Of a DNA stretch of 64,000 nt, positions 32,180-44,017 are shown piece after piece. The stretch's first letter is position 1. Every line of letters starts with the position of its first letter. The stretch is from Fragum whitleyi (Eukaryota > Mollusca > Bivalvia > Cardiida > Cardiidae), in NCBI GenBank assembly GCA_948146395.1, contig OX411543.1, forward strand, positions 62,942,534 to 63,006,533. The letters are read 5' to 3'. Below the pieces are notes generated by a model. It had not been told where the DNA came from. It did no database searches and saw only the letters and a list, made by a program, of their open reading frames with translations. A program made the translations under genes and the position numbers.

Positions 32180-33344
32180 TGCTCGACTATTCGAAGAATA
32201 GGGGGGCTATTCCAGTCACCCGGGCGTTGGCGTAATGCTTTGGTTAAGTTTTTACGTGCAAGTGTTTAAAATCTCTGTTTCTATCAAAGCTATTGCTTTG
32301 AAACTTTGCACATGCTTCTGTGACCATAATATCAGCATCTAGACAAAGATTCATTACTCTGATATTTAATTTAGTGGAATTTTAACCCTTTTCGGACTTA
32401 GAAATCTTAGTTAAGTTTTTACGTGCAAATGTTGTTTATCTGAAATATTTCTGTTTCTATAAAAGCAATTGCTTTGCAACTTTACACATGTTTCTGTGAC
32501 CATAATATCAGCCTCTTGACAAAGATTCATTACTCTGATATTGAATTTAATGAAATTTTAACCCTTTTCGGACTTAGAAAATCTAGGTTAAGTTTTTACG
32601 TGCAAATGTTGTACATCAGTTATAGCTCTATTTCTACATAGGCTTTTACTTGGAAACTCTACACATGCTTCTGTTACCATGATATCAGCCTCTTGACAAA
32701 GATTTATTACTCTGATATTGAATTTAGTGGAATTTTAACCTTTTTCAGACTAAGAAATTCTTGGTTAAGTTTTTACGTGCAAATGTTGTACATCAGTTAT
32801 ATCTCTAATTCTATTAAATCTATTGCTTTCAAACTTTGCACATGCTTCAATGATTATAACAACAGCCTCTCAATAAAGATTCAATTCTCTGGTATAGAAT
32901 TTAGTGGAGTTTTAACCCTTTTTGGACTTAGAAATTCTTGGTTAAGGTTTTACGTGCAAATGTTGTATTTCTGTAATATCTCTATTTCTACTACAGCTGT
33001 TGCTTGGAAACTTTGCACATGCTTCTTTGACCATAATATTAGCCCACAGAAAAAGATTCATTACTCTGATATTTAATTTAGTGGAATTTTAGCCCTTTTC
33101 CGCCTTAAAAATCTTGGTTATGTTTTATTGTGCAACTGTTTTATGTTAGTTGTATCTCTGTTCCTACTAAAGCTATTGCTTTGAAACTCTGCACATGCTT
33201 CCTTGACCATAATATCAGCCTCTAGACAAAGATTCTGTTCACTTGACCTTCATTTTATTGAATTTCCAATATCGATATTGATTTGCTGTTACTATCCAGC
33301 ACTAGGAATAGTCTAGCTTCGCTGTCCTCCGACAGCTCTTGTTT
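32180..33344. mobile_element. Pearl-like family 6 element, 177-bp core
   Basis: Starts TCGACTATTCGAAGAATAGG. Tandem units carry TTAAGTTTTTACGTGCAA (32244, 32411, 32588, 32765, 32942, then a diverged one near 33118; period mostly 177), with TTTGCACATGCTTCTGTGAC and CCTCTTGACAAAGATTCATT in each. The right end is the hairpin CTGTC-CTCC-GACAG, then CTCTTGTT. Confidence 0.75.
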
Positions 33345-33375
33345 AAAAGGGTCAATACTTTAATGTATACAACAC

Positions 33376-33558
33376 CATGACTAGTTGGGCTGTTGCCTCT
33401 TCCATTGCATTGCCTCCTATATTGTTCACCTCTGCACTAAACACAATGGACTCGCCGGGTACATAGCCTTTCCTCTCGGTTCTAATTGTACATGCTACGG
33501 GACCAACCACCTTACAACAAAACCGATTTGATTGGCTATCTTCGAAGTTTGCTGCACT
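33376..33558 (-). CDS. ARRDC: Alpha-arrestin (ARRDC), coding exon 4
   Basis: 183 bases (61 codons, phase 0) between acceptor TTTTCTTACAG and donor CATG|GTGTTG. It encodes SAANFEDSQSNRFCCKVVG, then TIRTERKGYVPGESIVFSAE, matching the ERKGYTPGEVIQIFAEIEN start of the ARRDC C-terminal arrestin domain. The donor is non-canonical after GT (GTGTTG) but is the only one that keeps phase with exon 5. Confidence 0.88.
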
Positions 33559-33584
33559 CTGTAAGAAAATAGCCCCGCGGTCAG

Positions 33585-33705
33585 GATCACGAAACGATGC
33601 AAACACTTTTCCAAGTATACCCCGCTTTGCATGTGCGCTTGCGTGCAAAGCGGGATATAATTGGAAAAGTGTTTGCACCGTTTTGTGATCGTGAACACAG
33701 GGCAG
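33585..33705. repeat. Foldback repeat related to MITE family D
   Basis: Arms GATCACGAAACGATGCAAAC, then CCCCGCTTTGCATG, and their complement. A left half occurs near 30115-30190. It starts about 25 bases upstream of the ARRDC exon 4 acceptor. Confidence 0.65.
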
Positions 33706-33909
33706 GTGTTATCTATGGGAATGAGAATAGCTTCAACTCTTCAATATCTCTTACGTTTATAGCGTATACAAATATTTCTCACTGACAAAAAGTTTACATT
33801 CTAGATTTGAATTAAACAACATTGTGGAGAAATATAATTTGCCAAGTGTTTAATTTCCAAATGTAACAAATTCCATGTTCGTATAAATTAAGGTAGAAAA
33901 TGGTATGAG

Positions 33910-35145
33910 CGCACTACAGTTTTAAACATTGTGAAATTGACAAGTTGAACGATTTATGAATGATCTTTGAACGAAATTGAATGAGTGTGACGAGTGAGTT
34001 TTGAGTGAAATTGAAGGGAGGTGATCTCAATCACTATTTTTTCTAGCTGTATCTATTTTGAGTCTAGTTTGTTCATCTTATCTCTTTTAGGCAATTTTGA
34101 ACATTTTTGAATGGTTTGAATGAGCGTTTGGAATGAATGAATAGAGCGCTGAGTGAGTGAGCGATTTAGAATGGTTTTGATTGAAATGAATTTCTATTAC
34201 ATGTTTTTATGAGCTACGCTTTGTGACCAATGTCGATCCTTTAAGATGGAAACACGTGATAAAAACAAATAGCCTGATGGGTCACTGCAACAGCATTGCA
34301 CACTCATGACTAGTTTGGGTGACGCTGGCTTTACGGTTTGGAAAGAGAAGATGTTTAAAGATTTCAAAATAATCCCTAATCTGTAGCCCTAAGGTTAATC
34401 ATAATTTCACGTACTATTTTTGAGAAGGGAAACTCTCAAGTAATATTTTGAACAAGTTTGTTTAAAATTTGGATTACTTGTTTGATAGATTGTTAAATGC
34501 TTTCTAAAAAATAAAAACAATAAGCCACTGCTAGTTTTTGGGACCAATCAAAATTTCACGGGCAAGTCTTAATAATGACAGCGAAAGGAATATTCATGCT
34601 AAATTTGGTTAAAAATTAAAATAGGTCGAGTTGTTTGTGAGAAGTTTAAAGATTTCGAAGTCAAATTAAAAAAACCCAACCATTACCCTGCCACACCAAT
34701 ATTTTAGGTTTAATTATTATTCCAAGTACAACTTTTTACCCAAAGGTCATTCATGACAAGTTCGACGTTTGATCACTGGTTTGGGAGAGGACATATTTAA
34801 AATTTCAAAGTCAACTTATAGATAAGCCCCGTAGTGCTACGTCCATATTTGCGTGTATTGAGTTTAAGAAAAGCCAACCAATGAATTTGCATGCCAAGTT
34901 TAAATTACAAAAAACTGGCTGTGTTTCGTGCCGTGTAAAACCTCTTCCCTACCAAGCCTTTATTTGGAGGCCAATCAAATAATTTGTTCTAAAAACGACC
35001 ACCCTAAGAACATTAAGCCAAAAATAGTTGAAATTGGTAGAGTGGTTACTTTGAAAAAAGTTGTTGACGACTTCCGACGGATTAAAGGTGATCGCATAAG
35101 CTCGCATTAGGCATGTTGTGCTCAAGATCATATATCAAAAGTCCT
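33910..35145. other. ARRDC intron 3 with decayed repeats
   Basis: 33910-34220 contains a truncated family H repeat (GAATGAATGA, AGAGCGCTGAGTGAGTGAGC). 34500-35000 resembles worn family 2 units (CCACACCAATATTTTAGG, GACAAGTTCGACGTTTG). No coding sequence. Confidence 0.45.
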
Positions 35146-35147
35146 AC

Positions 35148-35362
35148 CATTAGCCCGGGTATTTTATTCAAGTCCAACATATCTAGCACAGTGATGAATG
35201 TTTTCGTCTCGGTGTTAAATGACCAGGGTCGGTCCATTACCCCCAGTAGGGTGTAACGAATTTTAGCATGTGGCGTCTCCACGGACGAAGGCATCCCTTC
35301 TGGTATCTGGAAGGTAAATGGGTAGCTGTGCGTACCCGCCGGTATCGTTTCTTCTTTGTGTT
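35148..35362 (-). CDS. ARRDC: Alpha-arrestin (ARRDC), coding exon 3
   Basis: 215 bases between acceptor TTTTTTTTCAG and donor CTAATG|GTAGGA; phase 1 in, 0 out. It encodes HKEETIPAGTHSYPFTFQIP, EGMPSSVETPHAKIRYTLLG and MDRPWSFNTETKTF, i.e. the AGxHxxPFxFxLP and VRYxxxAxxxRPW blocks that end the arrestin N-domain. Confidence 0.93.
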
Positions 35363-35454
35363 CTGAAAAAAAATGTGACCATGTTTAAGGGATAAACTCA
35401 GAACCAATGTGCCTATACTTTAATGGTGCTTGCAATATTTTTTGCACTGCATTG

Positions 35455-35850
35455 GCTCCTAGCTTTGCATTTTGCGAAGCTGGAGAATGATTTTGGAATG
35501 AAATTGAATGAATGTTTGGAGCGAGTTTTTAGTGAATTTAAAGAGTCCAATATCGCTAATTTTGTTCAGGATGAACAAAATTATCGATATTTATAACCTC
35601 CTTTTAATAAGAAAAGTGCATACAAGTTCTATATATAGCATCCTATTTTTCGAAAACCAATCAGACGCTAATAATTTAAATGATGTCGGTGAAATATATT
35701 TTTTCTAGCTTTATTCATTTTAGAATATAGTTGTCGATCTCACCCTTTTAAGTGTTTTTGAAGCGTTTCTGATTGGTTTGAGTGAGTGTTTTGATTGAAC
35801 GAACGGAGCGCTGATTGAACGATTTAGAATTGCTTTGTATGACATTTAAC
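35455..35850. repeat. Family H repeat, copy 2
   Basis: Contains TTGGAGCGAGTTTTTAGTGA, TTAATAAGAAAAGTGCATAC and GAACGAACGGAGCGCTG. A reverse copy is at 37340-37755 and a partial one at 33910-34220. Confidence 0.5.
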
Positions 35851-35950
35851 TCGGCTTATTTTGGATAAGAATATATTTTTTGATATAGCTTCCGACTTGT
35901 TCATGTGTTAGCTTGTGAAAACTTTGACCTGAAATCTGTGGTATTATCAG

Positions 35951-36197
35951 TGGGCCAACTTATTTCTCGCCCTATCGGGGCCCGTTGTTGTTGTTGTTTC
36001 AGCTTGAAACCCGCCCTCCATTCAGGCTAAAAAGATGTTGCAAGCCGTTTTCAAATTATACCCCGCTTTACACGCAAGTATACGGGTAAAGCGGGTTTTG
36101 ACTTGAACCGGTTTGCCATCTTGAACGCAAGGCTGGATTCAAGCTGAAAAAAACAACAACAACGGGCCCCTATATGGCGAGAAATAAGTTGGCCCAG
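35951..36197. repeat. MITE family D, complete copy
   Basis: Long foldback with ends GGGCCAACTTATTTCTCGCC and its complement; inner arms CCCCGCTTTACACGCAAGTA and complement. Other copies: 39937-40135, 53608-53798, 62912-63176. Confidence 0.8.
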
Positions 36198-36921
36198 TGG
36201 CTTTCCAAATTCCAATAGTCTAGCGTTGGATCACTGAATATAAACATTACATACATTGCCCAAACAGCAAACATGTCTCTATTCTGATTATAATCATTTT
36301 TTACTTGGGTAGAAAAACCTTCAACGGTTTAAAACATTGAAGTCATTGTGACGCCATTGCAATGACGATTTAAAATATCATTTCGCACACCACCCTCAAA
36401 ATTACGTTGTGTCATGCAACGTTTAGTTAAACCTAATCCAACCTGATCCCTCTTTCGCACTTTTTGGCGTGTCGAAGAAAAAAAAATCAAGAAAATGTTA
36501 TTACAAGTAATTTTGACGGCAATGTTTTCTTACCCAATACAAAGATTCAAAAAATTTCAGTCTCTGAAAATTGTCGTCTGCAGCTTATTTGAAAATAAAT
36601 AGGTCAGAGTTTTATAAAAAAAAAATCTTCAATTACTAATTCGAATTCTTATAACTTTGAATAATTTTTCTCGAATCATTTTATTCGAGGGTGCAACGTT
36701 ACCGAATGTAGAGGCGACTGAAGTGCGTTAAACTTTAATTGAAATTCGAAAAAAACATTTTAAAACAGAATATCATTGTGTAATAAATAATTCTTTTAAG
36801 TGTAGAGCAAATTTTACGTCATCGGACTACAAAACCTCGTAACTACAGCTTATTTCAAGCTGTAGGAACGAGGTTTGGGTCGTCCAACGACGTAAGCCTA
36901 CAGCTTTATGGCACTACGTAC
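36198..36921. other. ARRDC intron 2, mostly unfeatured
   Basis: Only a hairpin at 36829-36905 (AACCTCGTAACTACAGCTT and complement) is recognisable. The same hairpin motif occurs at 48417-48475. Confidence 0.45.
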
Positions 36922-37038
36922 CGCCCCCGACAACAACGGCGATCTTTTCGAAAAACGTTTCTTTTCCTATATATAATTGACCATTTCGTCTGATCTTCCA
37001 CATAGCCTCAGCGTAGCAATAGAAAACAACACGTATCT
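36922..37038 (-). CDS. ARRDC: Alpha-arrestin (ARRDC), coding exon 2
   Basis: 117 bases between acceptor GTGATTTCAG and donor GGGGGCG|GTACGT, phase 1 to phase 1. It encodes IRVVFYCYAEAMWKIRRNG, then KETFFEKIAVVVGG, fitting the GxAxVxW / YFxxxxxVxG part of the arrestin N-domain. It was found by looking for a 1-1 exon missing between exons 1 and 3; both phases and splice sites fit. Confidence 0.87.
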
Positions 37039-37339
37039 CTGAAATCACATGAGGTCATTGAATTAATTGAATTCGGTAAATATTACGATAATTTACATTT
37101 AAGAATGTGGATAAAATAATTGTTTTATACTGAAAAATCAAACCATTCAAGTAGACTCTAGCTATGACTTTTAGGCCATTTACCAACGGTTTTCTGTCAT
37201 TCAAAATCCCCGAAAAATTTCAAAAGAAAATTATCATATTACCCGTGACGATGTTACATAGTTTAGATGACAAGTTTTAGTGATTAAAAAAGATAAATTT
37301 CAAAGGAAGGACTCGTACTCATTAACGTGAGATTTAGCC

Positions 37340-37755
37340 CTAGCTGCTTTTACAGTTAGTAACTTCGTGAAATTGACATTCATCCCAATCAAAACTATTC
37401 TGAATCTTTCACCCAGCATTCCATTCATTCATTCTAAACACTCACTAAAACCATTCGCAATAGCTCCAAAATGACAAAAAAATGAGATGAACAACTACAC
37501 TCCTAATAAATAAAGCTAAAAATAATCGCGATCTCACTGTTGAAATTGTAAGCGCCTAATTGGTCCCTGAAGGAAAATGAAGCTATTAATAGAACTTGTA
37601 TGAATATTTTATTTAAGGGAGGTAATAAATATCGCCATTTTTCATTCTGAAGAAAATTAGCTATATTAGATTACCTACCGTTAATTTCGTCAAAATCACA
37701 CTCATTGCACTCATTCAATTTCCTTCAAAAATCATTCACCTTTTCACTTTCACGA
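37340..37755. repeat. Family H repeat, reverse copy
   Basis: Contains CATTCATTCATTCTAAACAC, TAGAACTTGTATGAATATTT and CACTCATTGCACTCATTC, complementary in layout to 35455-35850. Confidence 0.45.
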
Positions 37756-39126
37756 TGTTGTTAACGGTATGCATCCCTTTCTCTGATAAGTTGACGGAGA
37801 CCTCTCCACAAGAGAGGGCTACCCTCTTGCACCTTTTAGAAGTCCTTGCTTTAATGCGCCTCCAATGATGGCGTCGGTATCTGAGTAGACTTTAATCTTA
37901 ACAAGTGGGTATATCATTGTGCACACTATAATTAAATTATAAAATGAAATATTCAGCAATTTCATTTCTAAATACAGCGCCAGTAAAATTTACTTCCTTT
38001 TAAATACTTAATTGGCCTCTATTTTACTTGATAAGCATTTTACAAAATTAATCTAAAGAAATACTGTGTATAATTTGAAAGAAATCAAATTAATTGGGTC
38101 GACTCATGCGACTGGTGAAGCTGAAAGCTAAAAATTCCGGGTAGATGTTTTGGCATATCATAATTTGATAACAAGACGAAGTAAAACACTTTTTTATTTT
38201 TTCGTTGGTTTCGTTTTATGCAACGTTATCCTAAGCGTGATCGTTGTTTTATACGACATATATAAACCTACGATCGAAATGACGCGCTTTCATGGCTGCG
38301 TACGTCATTTTCCCGGGTTTATTCCGTAGATCGCCGAGGATTGCCGATGGCGTGGCTGGAAACTTGATCTTCATGTTCATGTGTAATTACTGTCTAAAGA
38401 ATAATCCATTCTATCAAGGGAATGACTCTTATTGATCTTCCGCTATAAACAAATCCAAATTTTGCATTACAAACTTTCAAAGGCCTCAAGCAGGGCCTGA
38501 CCTTCGCTTTAAGTATTGTGATCCTTTTAGAGTGTAGTCTGCAACAATAATAGTTTAACATTTTGTTGTCTGGTTCGGGGATGATTAACATTTTCGTGGA
38601 CGGCCGTCTAAATCGTGGGAACTAGTTGAAAAGACGGTAATTTAGACGCCAGTCATCCGGATTTCCTTTTTTTTATTGTTGTTTATGAGATTAAGACACC
38701 TGACGTAAAAAAATCTTTGGCAGTGTGCCGTGAAAGCGCACGGGAACCTTCGGCGATTCTACGGCATAGAACTCGGGAAAAATGAAGGCGCAGACATGAA
38801 AGCGCGTCATCGTACGTGGGGTTTTGTGACGCTGACGTTGCGAAAAACAAAGTTGACGAAAGGGTGAATGTGGCATATAATGATTTTAAAAAAGATCTCC
38901 GCAGACGATCGGAAATAATTAACAAGATGCGTTTTTCTTTAAGCATATTAAATAACCTAAGTACCTCCTGAGGCCGATTTACCTAAAAGATGACCCAAAA
39001 TTACTACACTTACGTCCGAGGTAGTTTCAAGTTCACGGAAAAGTCCGAGCGATGTTCCGGGTGCCGTGACAAAAGTCGATGGGGCGGGACAAGTGCTCCA
39101 CCAATTTCTATCGTCTTAAATCTTAC
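37756..39126. other. ARRDC intron 1
   Basis: No gene recognised. GC content rises near 38650-39120 compared with flanks. Frames on either strand there (e.g. 38683-38946) have no motif support. Confidence 0.4.
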
Positions 39127-39238
39127 CTTTAACCTTGAGCTCCTTCTCCAAACTGAGATCTATCCGGCCGTCCACGTTATATCCCGGACTGTAGATCCCT
39201 ATAGGATCGTTTAGTCGAATAATGAAGTTATCTGCCAT
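39127..39238 (-). CDS. ARRDC: Alpha-arrestin (ARRDC), coding exon 1
   Basis: ATG at 39238 to donor AAAG|GTAAGA; 37 codons plus one base. It encodes MADNFIIRLNDPIGIYSPGY then NVDGRIDLSLEKELKVK, the first beta strands of an alpha-arrestin (YSPGDxVxGxVxL pattern). The seven exons add up to 1128 bases: 375 residues, the usual ARRDC length (about 390-420 in vertebrates). Alpha-arrestins are cytosolic adaptors that link membrane proteins to ubiquitin ligases and endosomal sorting. The closest vertebrate relatives appear to be ARRDC2/3/4 and TXNIP; I cannot choose among them. Confidence 0.9.
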
Positions 39239-39365
39239 GGTTATTCCCACAAAAGGTACCAAGTGTTGACTCTAAACCTGTCAATCAAATATGGATTAAT
39301 GCAAAGAAATTTAATGTCTGTGCGCGTTACAGAGTTGTTTCTCTTCGGTAGCCGGGGTGGGGTTC

Positions 39366-39392
39366 AACTGATTTTGTATTTTCTTATATATA
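39366..39392 (-). promoter_or_regulatory. Candidate ARRDC core promoter
   Basis: On the minus strand TATATATAA (39384-39392) is followed by TCAGTT (39366-39371), which matches the metazoan initiator TCAKTY, about 130 bases before the ATG. The TATA-to-start spacing (about 23) is slightly short, so either element may be coincidental. Confidence 0.35.
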
Positions 39393-39936
39393 AGAGGGTA
39401 AAGTATTATAACAACAGCTTAGAAACAACTGCAGTTATGACATTTATCTCATCAGCTTTCCAGTGAAAATATAATACCTTTGATTTTTATCAGACTTTCC
39501 TTATTTGTGATCAAAGTTTTGTCGAAATTATATTGGTGCGGGGTCTGGCCCCATCGATGCACCCGAGCATGATATCCGTGGTAGGTTCAATCCTCTATCC
39601 TATGGCTAGGAGTTTCGGTCTTCAACCGAATAAATGAAGCATTGGAAACGGTTTTCACGACTTACATATAGAGGTCTATATCTAGGCACTAGTAAAAGCT
39701 TTGCTCTGACTCCTCGATTAAATCGGTTAGTTACGATAACACCGTACCTCTATCCCCTTTACCAATGGATTTGAATAGGCCAATTTTTGGGACATTTCAA
39801 CCAGTCTGACTTCAGTTTCTCCCTACATTATAGTAGAAAGCAGGTAACTTGATGTATGTGCAGGTTAATCTTAGCCTTTATTACCCACAAACGCTTTGTG
39901 TACAGTAAGAATACGCCTTCAACAGTATAAAAAAAA

Positions 39937-40135
39937 GGGCCAACTTATTTCTCGCCCTATCTAGGCCCGTTGTTGCTGTTTTTTCAGCTTGAATCCAGCC
40001 CTGCGCTCAGGATGATAAATCGTTTCAAGTCATATCCCGCTTTACCCGTATACTTGCGTGTAAAGCGGGGTTTAATTTGAAAACGGTTTTCATCATTTTT
40101 TTCAGCCTGAATGCAAGACTGACCAGGATCAAAAC
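39937..40135. repeat. MITE family D, copy 2
   Basis: GGGCCAACTTATTTCTCGCC at the left and the inner hairpin around CCCGCTTTACCCGTATACTT. The right terminal arm is lost. Confidence 0.7.
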
Positions 40136-40280
40136 CACCTTTCTTTGTAGATTATTACTTTTTGGGACACTTCTTCAGTTTCACCCGTGCATGTCAATCT
40201 TAGCCTTTCTTACCCACAAACGCTTTGTGTAGAGCAAGAATATGCCTTTAACAGCCTAATAAAGGTTATGATATATATGT

Positions 40281-40530
40281 TACTCACGAAAAGGGACCAT
40301 CTGGGAAGTGCGAAAGGTGTCGACCCTGGTCAGACTGCGCGATCTGCGCAGACTGACCAGGGTCAAAATCTTTCGCAAATGATAACTTTTCCGAATCAAG
40401 AATGATAATTCTACCTTTTTTTGTAGATACCGACATACGCACTCTGATTGATATATGCTGGAATCAAACTTTTTTCCAAATATTTATTTTACTGATTTCC
40501 TAGATGGTCCCTTTTCACGTGACGGGCCAC
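40281..40530. repeat. MITE family E, copy 1
   Basis: Ends CTCACGAAAAGGGACCATCT and AGATGGTCCCTTTTCACGTG. Contains the palindrome CCCTGGTCAGACTGCGC and complement. A second copy is at 49326-49528; a lone end lies near 57975-58010. Confidence 0.7.
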
Positions 40531-41006
40531 ATATTATATAATTGATATTGTTGTCCTAGGAGAGCCTTTGTTTGCGGATCTTATTAATTTAAAAAAATCA
40601 GTACCCGTGAACTCATTAACTATACATGTATAACCATGTACCTATTTCCCATATGACCTTGTTATATAGACAAATTCTAATCGAATCGGCATTAACCGGC
40701 ATTAACCGGATTGTCGCAAGTTTCGTAATTTAAAAAGAATACGATGCAAATGCACGTGTGTATCTTGAATGCTTCATGGTAGATTTTCGATTTTTTTAAA
40801 ATTGATAATTGCTTGAAAATTTCACCGCTATATGCCATTTTGATTACTAAAAGATTTTAAAAACATTCTTCGATTATTGCATAAGATTTAATCCTACATT
40901 CGTTAATAACATTTATATCAGGTTTTATCCTACATTCGATTATAACATACTATTTTACTCTACAATCGTTTATTTCACATAACTGAACGCCATCGCCATC
41001 TTTCAA

Positions 41007-41400
<394 letters not shown>

Positions 41401-41667
41401 GAAATTTATCAACAGAATATGAAATTAAGGTAAACGAGTATATACACACATCAAAAACCACATTGTATCCATTTAGACAGTATTCGATTGTAAACATTGT
41501 GAAATTTTAATGTTATGTTCAACCATATACGGGTATTTATTGGGTATTTTTAGATTGCGAGGCTATACTGAGGAATCAAGTTACAATGCATGACCCACAT
41601 TGCCTGATCTATCGATTGGTCTAATGCGAAAAATGGAAATCATTTCATTCACTTAGGTACCCATCTG

Positions 41668-42184
41668 TAGTAACGAGTTTTGAAATAAAAACGGATTTTG
41701 CAATGTTATTGCAAAGCTCTTCGCGATTACAAAATCCTTATTGCAATTAAGTGCTCAACAAAATTTGCAATAAAATTGAGAAAAGTTATAAACTATTTTT
41801 TGGTGTGATATCTAACGAACATGCACCCAAAAAATTTCCATTCGTTTATTAAATAGAGTATTGACATTTTGTTTTACTTGATATAGAATTGTATTGTTTT
41901 AAAGCATTTCGTTGAATAGCGTTTGTGTCAGATTCTAAAAGATAATTAGGCTTTAAAACTTCGCACAATATCAGGCAAAACAAGACTCCACTACTCTATT
42001 TTAGACAGTGAGCAAATATTTTGGGCGTATGTTCGTTTCGATAGCATACAAAAAAAAGTTTATTGCATTTCTCAATGTTGTTGCAAATCTGGCTGAGCAA
42101 TGAATTGCAATAAGGGTTTGTCATCGCAACGAGTTTTGCAATGATTATTGCCAAACTCGTTTTTATTGCAAAACTCGTTACTAC
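41668..42184. repeat. 517-bp foldback element with ~95-bp inverted ends
   Basis: The left arm GTAGTAACGAGTTTTGAAAT continues to about 41765; the right arm is its complement, ending TTTTGCAAAACTCGTTACTAC-like at 42184. Arms are about 85% alike by eye. Confidence 0.75.
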
Positions 42185-42439
42185 ACTCATCAGTTTCTTG
42201 TTATTTTTATGTCCCTGCATCGACAGATTGGTGCATGTTTATATGTTTGTCCCACATTGGCCATTACTTTTGATTGGTTAGTGATAGGGACTTTTAAAAT
42301 ATTTACACGTGTAGTGCTTGTAACAAGATCTTTCTGTTGGTAATATCTTCAATAACATACAGCAAGGTTGATGTCATTTTTAAAGGTCACCTTTGGAATG
42401 GTATGTGATAGAGTCTTCATATTTTACATGTGTTTTGCC

Positions 42440-42840
42440 AAGGGCAAGACCTTCGTTTAATATGTACTAGTACATATGAACTTTCGCACGAGGGATTTTA
42501 ACATATTTTGTTTGACATGCCTTCAGGGCCCGAACATCGCAGAAGAAACGGCGTATGACCGTCGAAGAGACGTAGCGAAATCGCGTAGATCGCAGTGTAT
42601 TCGCCATAAAAGCGCCAATACCTTTCACCGGTGTTTTCACTGCGCTACCGCGGAGTTGTGTGCAATCTCATAGCGCTTCTACAGCAAACCCACGACGCTT
42701 TTACTGCGCTTTTATTGCGTCGTGATCACTCATCAAGCGTTATGTGCTTCGTACCTCTGCGCATTGTGCCTATCTTCGGCGTTCTAGACCGTAGGAATTT
42801 TCCTGCGACATTTTTTTAAACTAAGAAAAAGCCATTTATT
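42440..42840. other. GC-richer unassigned stretch
   Basis: Between repeats lies a segment with many CG dinucleotides (ACGGCGTATGACCGTCGAAG). No conserved frame or splice-supported exon is visible. It could be an unmethylated or regulatory patch, or a worn repeat. Confidence 0.3.
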
Positions 42841-42884
42841 GTAAATAAACCCCGACCATAGAAGCAAGCGTATTTTAAATCCAT

Positions 42885-43055
42885 TGTATTTATTTTAACG
42901 AATCTAGTAGAGGGTCATCAAAGGATTATTTCTGCGAAACTTGGTTGGCATTCATCCAGTTGTTGAAAAGAATTTAAGTGAAAAAAGTTTACGATCGGAC
43001 GTACGGAAGCACGGCGGTCACGGCAAAAAGACAAGCTTCCGGCCAGTGGAGTTAA
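42885..43055 (-). repeat. Pearl-like family 1 end fragment
   Basis: GAGGGTCATCAAAGGATTAT, AAAAAAGTTTACGATCGGAC and CCGGCCAGTGGAGTTAAA match the 5'-end block of family 1 in reverse. Confidence 0.6.
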
Positions 43056-43390
43056 ATACTGTGTTTGCTAAGTGTTTATACGAAATTGCACACCAGTACA
43101 ACCTTTTATGGACATAATCTGACCAAGTTTCAAGGCATTTGAGCCAAAAGTGTTGCCTATATAGTGTACACAAGATTTTTCTAAGATTTGACTTTTGACC
43201 TAATTTGTAACCCCACTCAGCCAATTTATAAATCACCTGAGATTTTATGTATACATACATTCTGACCAAGAAGTTTAAGACATTAATGTGGCCTTTAAAA
43301 TGCAAACACGTTGTTAATAGAAACTGTATACTGGACACAGCGTGTACACATAAGATCACCATTAATATTCTGGCCCAGGTGAGGTAAAAA
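43056..43390. repeat. Diverged Pearl-like family 7 fragment
   Basis: CTGACCAAGTTTCAAGGC, TTTTTCTAAGATTTGAC and TAACCCCACTCAGCC match family 7 units. It ends GGCCCAGGTGAGGTAAAA. Confidence 0.5.
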
Positions 43391-43504
43391 CCTAAACTAA
43401 AAAAACGTTTTTTTTTTTTCTTTTTTATGATGCATTAAAAAATTTCAGTCGAGGGGTATTTTGATGGGTCGGTCGGGAAAACATTTTTTTTTCAGGCCTT
43501 ACGA

Positions 43505-43682
43505 TATAAACTGATAAATGATAAAAGAGAAGCACGAAAACCCGTAACAAATAAAATTCCTCGCTTACCCCGAAATGCATTTCATAACAAAGTTTTTAAA
43601 TGAATTGAAAATAAGTGTACCTTTAATATTTCCGAAGAAATTTATTCAAAAACAAAGCATATACCTTTCTTTCTTAAAAAAG
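43505..43682 (-). repeat. 180-bp dispersed repeat, copy 2 (reverse)
   Basis: Reverse copy of 15036-15216. Contains AAGCACGAAAACCCGTAAC, CCCCGAAATGCATTTCAT and AAAACAAAGCATATACCTTT. Confidence 0.7.
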
Positions 43683-44010
43683 TTATCCTCCTTAGAGTCT
43701 TCACAGCTCTTGTGATGGTGAAATCACATGTCAAGTTTCATGAAAATATCTTAAATAACAACAAAGTCATGACCAAGGTTGGAGTTAATCACGCAGACAC
43801 CAATGCCAATGTGATGACAATACATTTGCCTTCCTTCAAAAACAGCCAAGCTAAACAGTGACCTCTAGAAAGCAAACAAAGGTAATTGTACAATTTAACA
43901 CTGTGCCCTAGCTTTTTACCCATGTGTCCAGAATTAAAGCTCATCAAAGATATCATTAGAACACGAGCACCACCTACAGGTGCATTAATGCTCAGTTGCA
44001 GGTACTGGAT
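43683..44010. repeat. Unnamed repeat related to 45590-45830
   Basis: Shares CTCTTGTGATGGTGAA, GTTTCATGAA and CAAAAACAGCC with 45640-45790; about 65-70% similar by eye. Confidence 0.5.
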
Positions 44011-44017
44011 GATTAAA

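Noticed and set aside
38683..39214. Coding frames on both strands around a GC-richer patch upstream of ARRDC exon 2
   Set aside because: Overlapping frames, no family motif, and the arrestin reading passes through the region as intron.
42440..42840. CpG-rich stretch as a gene promoter
   Set aside because: No nearby gene start is recognisable on either strand, so it was left as unassigned.
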